Assembly (NCBI GenBank): GCA_022071975.1
Contig: JAJVIO010000042.1
Coordinates: 1-36,720 of the forward strand
Length of the DNA stretch: 36,720 bases
DNA from: Planctomycetota bacterium
GTDB lineage: Bacteria; Planctomycetota; UBA8742; UBA2392
Reading direction: 5' to 3'
The notes beneath the pieces were generated by a model. The model was given only the letters and a program-made list of their open reading frames with translations. It was not told where the DNA came from and did no database searches. Of this stretch, positions 15,826 to 22,689 are shown piece by piece. The stretch's first letter is position 1, and each line of letters starts with the position of its first letter. The translations under genes were made by a program, and so were the position numbers.

Positions 15826-17154
15826 ATGGGCCGTCGTCGCATACGTACGGGCCGTGGCTTTGAGCTGCGGCTGCAGGGCCGAACAGCGCGCATGGCCGGC
15901 GTGGGTTTCGGCTTGTTGCTGCTGGCCGCCACGATCGGCTGTGTGCTCTACGCGGGCGACGACTCGCCGTCAGCGGACCCCGAAGCGCCGCCGGAACGCA
16001 GCCGGCCCACGCCGCTGGACAGCCTCGATCGCATTGAGGGCTGGGTGCCCTACTGGGGCGATGAGGCGAAGATCGCCGCCGAAGCGCGCGAGGCGGGCTT
16101 CACCGACCTGTTGTTTTTCCACGGCAGCGTGGCCGCCGACGGCGCCGTCAAGCTCGAGGACGAAAACGGACTGGCCAAGGGCCTCGCGGCCGCGGGCAAC
16201 CTGCGGCGCTGGCTTACCGTCACCAACCACGGCGGCTCGCTGGCCACACCGCTGAGCGCCGCGGGCATGGACGAGCACGTGGACAGCCTGCTGGCCGCGT
16301 TCGCGCGCAGCGGCTGCGACCATCTGGACCTCGACTACGAGAGCCTGGGCACAAGCCAGGCCGAGGCGCTGCTCGCCCTGGCCGGAAAAATCGCGCCCCG
16401 TCTGCCCGAGGATGCGCGCCTGTCGTTCACGCTGCAGCCGGTGGACAGCCGCCTGCGCCCGGAGCAGCGCGGAGCCTACCGCCGCCTGCTGGAATCACGC
16501 GAGGTCTACACCGTGCGCCTGATGATGTACGACTACCACTGGCGCGGCAGCCTGCCCGGCGCGCTCTACCCGCTGCCGGCTTTCCTGAGGCTGCTTGAGC
16601 AGTGGTCCGCCCACAGCCACAAGCTGACCCTGTGCCTTCCTCTATATGGCTACGACTGGCCCAGGCCCGCCGACACCACGCTGCCGCGCGCCGACGTTGT
16701 CACGCTGCGCGACGTGAAGGCGCTGGCCGGCAAGCCGGGCTTCGACGCCGTCTGGATGGAGCAGGAGGGCGAGCTGGCCGCGCGCTACGACACGCGCATG
16801 GCGGCGCTGCCCTCGCTGCGCGCGATCCAGGCCCGCGTGGAACTGGGGTTGGACTGGGGCGTGCCGGCCGTGAGTTTCTGGCAGCTGGGTTGCGCTGAGC
16901 TGGCGCCGGTGCGCGCGGCCTGCGCGCGGGGGGTGCTGCCGGTCGAGGCGATTGCCTACGACCATGGCGGAAGCTGGGACGACTGGCTGCTGCCCTACAA
17001 GCGGCGGGTGTGCGAAGTGATCGTCGCCGACGGCAGCCAGACGCTGGAAGAGCTGGCCGACGCCCACGGCGTGCCGCGCGCCACCATGTACCGCTTCAAT
17101 GAACACCTGGAAGACGGCGACCTGCGCGACCGCCCGGTGTTCATCCCCAAGTAG
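15826..17154 (+). CDS. Membrane-anchored glycoside hydrolase family 18 protein with C-terminal LysM
   Basis: The product has 442 residues. A basic N-terminus leads to a membrane segment at about 25-42. The GH18 barrel spans about 70-375, with the catalytic DxxDxDxE complete as DHLDLDYE at 165-172. Residues about 394-442 form a LysM peptidoglycan-binding domain (DGSQTLEELADAHGV...NEHLEDGDLRDRPVFIPK). The family cleaves beta-1,4-linked N-acetylglucosamine polymers. LysM plus GH18 is familiar from spore and cell-wall hydrolases, so a peptidoglycan or chitin-like substrate outside the membrane is likely. The start is uncertain; ATG 15892 would leave only the membrane segment. The J-TssM-like gene follows 107 bases downstream on the same strand. 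Confidence 0.8.
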   Translation: MGRRRIRTGRGFELRLQGRTARMAGVGFGLLLLAATIGCVLYAGDDSPSADPEAPPERSRPTPLDSLDRIEGWVPYWGDEAKIAAEAREAGFTDLLFFHGSVAADGAVKLEDENGLAKGLAAAGNLRRWLTVTNHGGSLATPLSAAGMDEHVDSLLAAFARSGCDHLDLDYESLGTSQAEALLALAGKIAPRLPEDARLSFTLQPVDSRLRPEQRGAYRRLLESREVYTVRLMMYDYHWRGSLPGALYPLPAFLRLLEQWSAHSHKLTLCLPLYGYDWPRPADTTLPRADVVTLRDVKALAGKPGFDAVWMEQEGELAARYDTRMAALPSLRAIQARVELGLDWGVPAVSFWQLGCAELAPVRAACARGVLPVEAIAYDHGGSWDDWLLPYKRRVCEVIVADGSQTLEELADAHGVPRATMYRFNEHLEDGDLRDRPVFIPK

Positions 17155-17226
17155 CAAGAGAACAAGAGCCGCAAGCGCACTCGCGCGGCCGGGGCCGGGC
17201 GGCAGACAGGATGTCCGCCCCACGCC

Positions 17227-17255
17227 TTTTCACGCTCTCCGCGTGGACGTACCCT
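17227..17255 (+). promoter_or_regulatory. Putative leaderless promoter of the J-TssM-like gene
   Basis: TTTTCA (17227-17232), a 17-base spacer and TACCCT (17250-17255), ending exactly six bases before ATG 17262. It suggests a promoter of its own rather than only read-through from the GH18 gene. Confidence 0.42.
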
Positions 17256-17261
17256 GCGCCC

Positions 17262-18527
17262 ATGGACCGCGACACCGCATTCAAGCTGCTGGGCCTCTAC
17301 GTCGGCGCTTCGCCGCAGCACATCGAATTGAAGTACCAGTCCGCCGCCGAGGTGCTGCAGTCGCAGCTGGAGTCTGAGCCCGCGCGCCGGCCTGAGTTCG
17401 AGGCGCAGCTTCGGCAGCTTTCCCACGCGCGCGACGTAGCACTCGGGCGCGGCGAAAATTCCAGCCTGCCGCAGCAGTCGGCGGTCACGGCAGCGCCGCA
17501 CACGCCTGTCTGGCGGCGCGGGCCGGTGGTGCTGCTGATGCTCGCGCTGGCGCTGGTGGTGTGCGTGGGCGGCTTCTTCATAGCCGCGCGCTGGCTGGAT
17601 CAGAAGCAGGTCGCGCGCGAAGCCGCCGACAAGCGCGAGCTGGTGCTCACGAGCCAGGCTGCCTGGGACGGCTACCGCGCGAAAGTCGGCGGGGCGCAGA
17701 CCCCGGACGGCGAGCGGGCAGAGGCGGCGCTCAAGGACGCGCAGGAACTCGAGGCGCAGGGCGACTACACCCGCGCCGGTGAGGGCTACGCCGCGGCGCT
17801 GGACCTGTTCCAGTCCGCGTTCGCCGCCGAGAACGCGCGCCTCAACGCGCACTGGCAGAACGAAGTGCGCGAGCCCTGGTCGCGGCTGCAGGGCTGCTTT
17901 CCCTTTGATGAAGACTCCGAAGTGGAGGCCGATCCGGCCCTGGTCGCGGCGCTGTTCAACCCGGTCAGCGGAGCGGTCTGGAGCCGGCAACGCGAGTTCG
18001 ACGCGCTGGCCGCCACGGACCTCGCGGGCCTGAGCGCCGCCACGCTGCCCGAGGGCTACGCGCAGGCGAGGGAGCACGCGGGCCGCATCCGCGAGGCGCT
18101 GTTCGGGCCCGACAGCGAGCAGGTCAACGTGATGTTCTCGATCAAGCTGGTCGAGGAAACCAAGTCGTTCGCCGACCTGCTGCTTGAGACCGGCGGCGCC
18201 ACCATCAACCACCGTTCACCGAACTTCACGTCGGCCACCTGGACGCCGACCACGGCCGGAGCCCGCCTGCGCCTGAAGAAGGCGCTCGAGAAAGCGCCTA
18301 CGGCCACGCCCATTGACTTCGGCGACAGCAACTGGGGCATGCTGCAGCTGCTGCGGCACTGCACCTACATCGGCCTGCAGGAAGGCGAGCACGTGTGGGA
18401 GGTCGAGTTCGACGGCCTGGCCGACCGGCGCGGAAAGACGCGCTCGATTACCGGCGGCATCCGCATCAGGCTGGATCGCGCGGAAAACCCCTTCGACTTC
18501 GCCACTTACCAGGGTTTCAAGCCCTGA
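17262..18527 (+). CDS. J-domain-like, single-membrane-pass protein with a TssM/IcmF-like C-terminal domain
   Basis: The product has 421 residues. Residues 1-62 read like a J domain (AFKLLGLYVGAS...ELKYQSAAEVLQ...LSHARDVAL) but lack the HPD motif. A membrane segment lies at 86-110 and a helical region at 115-195. Residues 193-421 match the layout of the periplasmic C-terminal part of TssM/IcmF: an N-terminal helix with EVREPWSRLQGCFPF at 201-215, LFNPVSGAVW at 231-240, then a beta-rich domain with NWGMLQLLRH and a closing ENPFDFATYQGFKP. In type VI systems that part spans the periplasm and contacts TssJ and the tip. Full TssM exceeds 1,000 residues and has a cytoplasmic ATPase domain, absent here. 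Function is unknown; the similarity is judged by eye. Confidence 0.62.
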   Translation: MDRDTAFKLLGLYVGASPQHIELKYQSAAEVLQSQLESEPARRPEFEAQLRQLSHARDVALGRGENSSLPQQSAVTAAPHTPVWRRGPVVLLMLALALVVCVGGFFIAARWLDQKQVAREAADKRELVLTSQAAWDGYRAKVGGAQTPDGERAEAALKDAQELEAQGDYTRAGEGYAAALDLFQSAFAAENARLNAHWQNEVREPWSRLQGCFPFDEDSEVEADPALVAALFNPVSGAVWSRQREFDALAATDLAGLSAATLPEGYAQAREHAGRIREALFGPDSEQVNVMFSIKLVEETKSFADLLLETGGATINHRSPNFTSATWTPTTAGARLRLKKALEKAPTATPIDFGDSNWGMLQLLRHCTYIGLQEGEHVWEVEFDGLADRRGKTRSITGGIRIRLDRAENPFDFATYQGFKP

Positions 18528-18540
18528 CCGACAGCGGCAT

Positions 18541-18805
18541 TGGCCACGCGGGGGCGCGAAGGCGCAAGGAGTTGAGTGGTGCCCGCGGGACTTGCGGCAA
18601 GTCGCAACGGGAAACAACGCCAGGACGCCATGATGCGCCACGGATCTCCTGCGGTTTGAGTGTCTTTCGTTTCGACCTACCAGTAGATCCACCCGGCAGA
18701 ACAGAATCGTGGCGTTCCTTGCGCCCTGGCGTTTTTCAGCCGGCCCTGAACACAATCGGCGTTCAAGTCTCGCCAGACCCTTCGCGCCGTTGCGTCTTGA
18801 ATCAA
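18541..18805. repeat. Long nested palindromic element, diverged copy
   Basis: It begins GGCCACGCGGGGGCGCGAAG and contains the inner pair CAACGCCAGGACGCCA / GTTCCTTGCGCCCTGGCG. It follows the same plan as 21739-22002 and 22085-22347 but is more diverged, and its right outer arm is decayed. It fills the convergent gap between the J-TssM-like gene and the nuclease gene. Confidence 0.7.
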
Positions 18806-18819
18806 ACTGCAACCGCCGG

Positions 18820-19440
18820 CTACTTCCAGCGCCCTTTGCGGGCGGCTTTGGCTTCGGCCTCGAGCTGCTTGAACTCATCGGCGTGGCGGGTGTTGGGCGC
18901 GATGCGCATGGTTTCCGCCCAGCCTTCTTTCAGCATCACCTCGTTCAGCATGCGTCCGTCCGGCAGGTAGACGTAGGCGAGCGTGCGGCCGTATTTGTCT
19001 TCGCGCTCTTCGTCGAACTTCAGCTTCACCTGCGGGTCCTGCTCAAGCAGCTTGAACAGGAACATGGTGGCCTGCCAGCCGTCGCTGTCCGGCTCAATGG
19101 TGTCGCGGCCGACTTCCGGCGTGTCGATGCCGATCAGCCGCACGCGCTCGCCTTTGCCGCGGTCGATCTCGATGGTGTCGCCGTCGATCACCTGGGTGAC
19201 TGCGTAATGGCCTGACTTCTTCTTGTCGGGCGCGGGCAGGTACAGGCGCGGGCGCTCAATGGCCGCCGCGGTCGTGCCCGGCGCGGGCGCGTTGCCGCCG
19301 GCGTAAATGCCGTCGTTGCGCAGGCGGAAGGGCAGATAGCCGCCGGCCCACAGCAGCGCGCCGATCAGCAGCACCAGCGCGACCATCAGCGCGGCCGTGC
19401 GCCCGGTGTGAAGCTTGCCGCTGTTGCCTGCTCGCGCCAT
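18820..19440 (-). CDS. Membrane-anchored thermonuclease-like (SNase) protein
   Basis: The product has 206 residues. One membrane segment lies at about 16-35. The SNase-like OB fold starts near residue 76. Active-site elements match staphylococcal nuclease: VIDGDTI at 84-90 with the calcium-binding Asp, RLIGIDTPE at 101-109 with the first Arg, and DKYGRTLAYVY with the second Arg at 152. Such nucleases cleave DNA and RNA in a calcium-dependent way. The orientation implies an extracytoplasmic, membrane-tethered enzyme, perhaps for nutrient scavenging. The start is ATG 19440, with TATACT six bases upstream. It is divergent from the gene at 19524. Confidence 0.83.
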   Translation of the reverse strand: MARAGNSGKLHTGRTAALMVALVLLIGALLWAGGYLPFRLRNDGIYAGGNAPAPGTTAAAIERPRLYLPAPDKKKSGHYAVTQVIDGDTIEIDRGKGERVRLIGIDTPEVGRDTIEPDSDGWQATMFLFKLLEQDPQVKLKFDEEREDKYGRTLAYVYLPDGRMLNEVMLKEGWAETMRIAPNTRHADEFKQLEAEAKAARKGRWK

Positions 19441-19446
19441 GGGAAC

Positions 19447-19452
19447 AGTATA
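19447..19452 (-). promoter_or_regulatory. Putative -10 (TATACT), leaderless start of the nuclease gene
   Basis: A perfect TATACT lies exactly six bases before ATG 19440, so the transcript should begin at the start codon. Confidence 0.5.
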
Positions 19453-19488
19453 ACGACCGGCGCGACAAACGCCCCCGCGCGAAAGGCT

Positions 19489-19517
19489 TTCATTCGCGGG
19501 CCAAAGGCAGCTAATCT
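19489..19517 (+). promoter_or_regulatory. Putative leaderless promoter of the gene at 19524
   Basis: TTCATT (19489-19494), a 17-base spacer and TAATCT (19512-19517), ending exactly six bases before ATG 19524. Confidence 0.42.
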
Positions 19518-19523
19518 GGCGAA

Positions 19524-20936
19524 ATGCGAAAGCTGTGTGTGCTGATCCTGCTGCTGTGCGCCTGCGCGTTTGTCATCGCCGAGGACGCGCCTGACTCTGT
19601 GCTGGCCGTGGAGGGCGGGCGCGCGACCGTGAAACCGCTTTTCAAGCTGGATTACCGGGGCATCAAAAAGTCCAGCGCGCTGCAGCACTGGCAGGGCGCC
19701 TGGTGGACGCTCAATGGCGACGGCGACGGGCCGATCGTGTACCGCTGCGAAAGGCCCGATTTCGTGGGCGCCCAGCCGCTGGAAGTGCCGGGCGCGAAGT
19801 GCCTCGACTGGGAGGCCCTGGCCGTGCAGGGCGACGACCTGCTGGTCTGCGACATCGGCGACAATCAGCTCGAGCGCGGCGAATACGCGATCTACCGCGT
19901 GGGCTGGGACGCGAAAGCCGCGAAGCTGAACACCCTAGCCACCTACCGCATCGCCTACCCCGACGGCCGGCACAACGCCGAGGCCGCCGCGGTGATCGAC
20001 GGCAAGCTGCACATCTTCCCGCGCCGCGGCCGCCTTGACGCCTACACCGGCGTCTACCGCTTCGATGAGCTGAAGGAGGGCGAACTCAACACGGCCGAGC
20101 TGGCGGGCAAGCTTGATCTCGACGCGCGGGTGCAGATCACGGCCGCGGACTATGCCGCCGGGAAGCTGCTGCTGCTCAGCTACACGCGGCTGCACGTGTT
20201 CAGCAAGCCGGAAGGCGCGCCGGAGCGCAGTGTGCGGGTTTACGCCCAGCGCTGTGAGTCGCTGTGCCTGCACGAGGGCGCGCTGTTTTACGGCAATGAG
20301 CAGGGGCAGCTGTTCCGCGTGAACGGCTTTCTGGACAGCAAACATGAGAGCCTGCTGCCGGCCGCCGTGAAGGCCGAGCTGCCCGTGGAGCAGCAGGGCG
20401 TAGATCCAGACGGCACCGGCGACGCCTGGCAGCAGGGCGCGTTTGAGCTGCGGCTGCAGGGCCTGGGCGAGGGCGAGTACCTGCGCTGGAAGGTGTGCGG
20501 GGCGTACCTGATGGTGGCGGGCGGGCTGCGCTACGACGTGTTCAGCTCAAGCAGCGAGCACGGGCCGCGCCGGGGCTCGGCTCTGGTGCTGATGTTCTCG
20601 GGCAAAGACAGCGACTTCCTGGAAGGCGACGAGGCCCACCTGTGGCTGGGCGACAACGGGGCCACGGGTTTGGACGCCTGGACGCTGGGGATGCAGGATT
20701 TTTCGCTCAAGCCGCTGAAGGGCGCCAAGGCGGCCGGCAAGGTGCGCGACCGTTACTGGAGCTTCGAGTACGCGATCCCGCTGACGGCGATTTTCGGCGA
20801 GGGCAAGCTGCCGGAGAAGTTGTACGCCAACGCCTGGGGCTACAACCTGAAAGGCCGCGACGAGCCGCACCTGGCCGGCGAAAGCTTCGGCTGCTGGGCC
20901 AACCCGTACACGTGGGCCGAGGTGGCGGTTAAGTGA
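19524..20936 (+). CDS. Secreted protein with propeller-like N-terminus and CBM9/DOMON-like C-terminus
   Basis: The product has 470 residues. Residues 1-19 form a signal peptide (MRKLCVLILLLCACAFVIA). Residues about 35-270 alternate strands in a propeller-like way and include CLDWEALAV and VCDIGDNQLERGEYAIYRV, a DxGDN pattern that may bind metal. Residues about 295-470 look like a carbohydrate-binding CBM9 or DOMON-type sandwich (AHLWLGDNG, YWSFEYAIPLTAIFG, FGCWANPYTWAEVAV). It would act outside the cytoplasm, perhaps on or near a carbohydrate. No catalytic site is identified. It is the single gene between a divergent nuclease and a convergent lipoprotein gene. Domain calls are from pattern only. 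Confidence 0.6.
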   Translation: MRKLCVLILLLCACAFVIAEDAPDSVLAVEGGRATVKPLFKLDYRGIKKSSALQHWQGAWWTLNGDGDGPIVYRCERPDFVGAQPLEVPGAKCLDWEALAVQGDDLLVCDIGDNQLERGEYAIYRVGWDAKAAKLNTLATYRIAYPDGRHNAEAAAVIDGKLHIFPRRGRLDAYTGVYRFDELKEGELNTAELAGKLDLDARVQITAADYAAGKLLLLSYTRLHVFSKPEGAPERSVRVYAQRCESLCLHEGALFYGNEQGQLFRVNGFLDSKHESLLPAAVKAELPVEQQGVDPDGTGDAWQQGAFELRLQGLGEGEYLRWKVCGAYLMVAGGLRYDVFSSSSEHGPRRGSALVLMFSGKDSDFLEGDEAHLWLGDNGATGLDAWTLGMQDFSLKPLKGAKAAGKVRDRYWSFEYAIPLTAIFGEGKLPEKLYANAWGYNLKGRDEPHLAGESFGCWANPYTWAEVAVK

Positions 20937-20940
20937 AAGA

Positions 20941-21033
20941 GGCCAGAGGTTAGAGACCGGATGTCAGGGAAATGCCTTTGCGGCGCGTCCCTGACCGATC
21001 CAATCCCTGCACTCTGACCTCTGAGCTCTGACT
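20941..21033. repeat. GAGGTTAGAG/CTCTGACCTC inverted repeat
   Basis: The left arm has CAGAGGTTAGAG...GTCAGGGA and the right arm TCCCTGACC...CTCTGACCTCTGAG. A second member lies at 26707-26796. It spans the gap between the convergent genes at 19524 and 21038 and could end transcription from both sides. Confidence 0.75.
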
Positions 21034-21037
21034 AAAC

Positions 21038-21586
21038 CTATTCCGCGTCGTAGCTGGGCAGTACCTGTTCGATGGTCCCGGTTTCCGGGTCCATGGCGTA
21101 CAGCACGTCGATCGCGTAGTTGTTGCGGGTCTTGCGGCTTAGCACCGCGACCAGCACCAGGTCTTTCTCGGCCAGTGAGCCGGACAGCTTCCACTCGAGG
21201 TTGGTGGCGGCGCTGAGGTTTTCGTTGGCCTTGTTCTCGCCGCTGGCGAGCTCGAACGACAGGCGCACGCGGTTGGTGCTGGAGCCTTCGGCGTCCTTCA
21301 TCTTGATGGTGCCGCGGTTGTCGCCCTGTCGGCCGTTGTAGGCCTGTTCAAAGACCTGTTCCTTGTTGGTGGGGACGCCGTCGTCGTTCAGCCAGATCTG
21401 GTGGACGCGCAGGCGGACGTTTTCTTTGTCCCAGGATTCGTCGTAGTTGGTGGCGACCAGCGCGACGCGCACGTGGGTGGCGTCTTCACGCGGCTTGACC
21501 GATTCGATCACCGGCTTGGGCATGCCGCCGCAGCCCGCAACCAGCGCACCAATACACAGCACAACCAGGGTAGCCAAGAGCCTCAT
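21038..21586 (-). CDS. Putative lipoprotein, unknown function
   Basis: The product has 182 residues. The signal peptide MRLLATLVVLCIGALVAGC ends in a good lipobox (LVAGC), so Cys19 should be lipidated. The mature domain is beta-rich and charged, with a VRVALVATNYDESW strand-turn and an NVRLRVHQIWLNDDGVP segment that hint at an immunoglobulin-like fold. No family is recognised. The start is ATG 21586, preceded by GGAGA eight bases upstream, so this gene uses a normal ribosome-binding site, unlike the leaderless candidates nearby. Confidence 0.65.
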   Translation of the reverse strand: MRLLATLVVLCIGALVAGCGGMPKPVIESVKPREDATHVRVALVATNYDESWDKENVRLRVHQIWLNDDGVPTNKEQVFEQAYNGRQGDNRGTIKMKDAEGSSTNRVRLSFELASGENKANENLSAATNLEWKLSGSLAEKDLVLVAVLSRKTRNNYAIDVLYAMDPETGTIEQVLPSYDAE

Positions 21587-21738
21587 GTGTTCTCCGTTTC
21601 CACGTTGCCAGCGACTTTACGAGTTTGCCGAAAAGTCCCGCAGACTTCCACTGTTCTAGGTAGACCGATCATGAAGAGACCGTGTGCTAAAAGCCAAGAA
21701 ACCGCGAAGCACCGCAAAGGACCGCGAAGAACGGCATA

Positions 21739-22002
21739 GGCCACGCGGAGGCGCGAGGGCGCAAAGGGCTTGGCGTGGCTCGCGGGACTTTTGGCAGCTC
21801 GCTGCGGGAAACAACGCCAGGCCGCCAGGGAGCGCCACGGCTCACCTTCGGCTTGAGAGACTTTCGCTTCGGCCAGCCTGAAGATGCTTCCGCCAGAACA
21901 GAGCCGTGGCGTTCTTTGCGCCCTGGCGTTGCATACCCGTCCCTGAGCGCGAGCAGCATTCGGTTCACGCCAGACTCTTGGCGTCTCCGCGCCTCCGCGT
22001 GG
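21739..22002. repeat. Nested palindromic element, copy B
   Basis: The outer arms pair CCACGCGGAGGCGCGAGGGC with GTCTCCGCGCCTCCGCGTGG. The inner arms pair CAACGCCAGGCC...GCGCCACGGCTC with GAGCCGTGGCG...GCCCTGGCGTTG. The element is 264 bp. Copy C lies about 345 bp further on in the same orientation and is nearly identical by eye. Confidence 0.8.
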
Positions 22003-22084
22003 TCTATGCCGTTGTAGTTGCCAGTCACCGGCAGACGCCGCATGTAACCGCTAAGCACTGCCAAAGGCCGCCAAGAACTGCTGA

Positions 22085-22347
22085 GCCACGCGGGGGCGCG
22101 AGGGCGCAAAGGGCTTGGCGTGGCTCGCGGGACTTTTGGCAGGTCGCTGCGGGAAACAACGCCAGGCCGCCAGGGTGCGCCACGGCTCACTTTCGGCTTG
22201 AGAGTCTTTCGCTTCGGCCAGCCTGAAGATGCTCCCGCCAGAACTGAGCCGTGGCGTTCATTGCGCCTTGGCGTTTTAAACCCGTCGCTGAGCGCGAGCA
22301 GCATTCGGTTCACGCCAGGCTCTTGGCGTCTCCGCGCCTCCGCGTGG
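22085..22347. repeat. Nested palindromic element, copy C
   Basis: It has the same outer and inner arms as copy B with scattered substitutions, and the same right-hand extension through GTTGTAGTTGCCAGTCACCG to about 22377. Confidence 0.8.
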
Positions 22348-22409
22348 TCTATGCAGTTGTAGTTGCCAGTCACCGGCCAGAGCGGCAGGCAACCGCGAAG
22401 AACGGCATT

Positions 22410-22628
22410 GGCCACGCGGGGGCGCTAAGGCGCGAGGGTCTTGTCGAACTTGCACCCTGTCGGGACGATAAAAGCAATGGGCCACAAAAACACGAAAACA
22501 CGAAAGGCACTGCCACGAAACCCTTTGCCTTTGGTGGCAGTTCTTTTGTGCTTTCGTGCTTTCGTGGCCCAAACCCATCGGTCGGCGCGGGCCCGACTAC
22601 ACCAGGCCCCTAGCGCTTCCGCGTGGCC
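22410..22628. repeat. Composite element: outer GGCCACGCGG arms enclosing a different palindrome
   Basis: The outer arms GGCCACGCGGGGGCGCTA (22410-22427) and TAGCGCTTCCGCGTGGCC (22611-22628) are inverted with one mismatch. Inside lies a GGCCACAAAAACACG-type palindrome (22480-22569), so one repeat family is nested within another. Confidence 0.78.
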
Positions 22629-22677
22629 CATGCGGTTGCCCCGCTTTTTTCTGCACCCTTAACTTGCGACCGCGGAC

Positions 22678-22683
22678 TACACT
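22678..22683 (+). promoter_or_regulatory. Putative -10 (TACACT), leaderless start of the gene at 22690
   Basis: TACACT lies exactly six bases before ATG 22690; there is no Shine-Dalgarno sequence. Confidence 0.45.
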
Positions 22684-22689
22684 TCTGCC

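Larger units (their letters stand above)
21587..22689. other. 1.1-kb gene-free region built of nested palindromic elements
   Basis: It contains an ACCGCGAAG module (about 21699-21735), two closely related elements (21739-22002 and 22085-22347), and a third composite (22410-22628) enclosing a GGCCACAAA-type palindrome. Long frames read through here only reflect the repeats. A TACACT hexamer at its right end serves the next gene. Confidence 0.75.

Noticed and set aside
21687..22415. A minus-strand frame of 242 codons whose product has a long internal duplication
   Set aside because: The duplication is simply the two nested palindromic elements read through; similar frames exist on the other strand.
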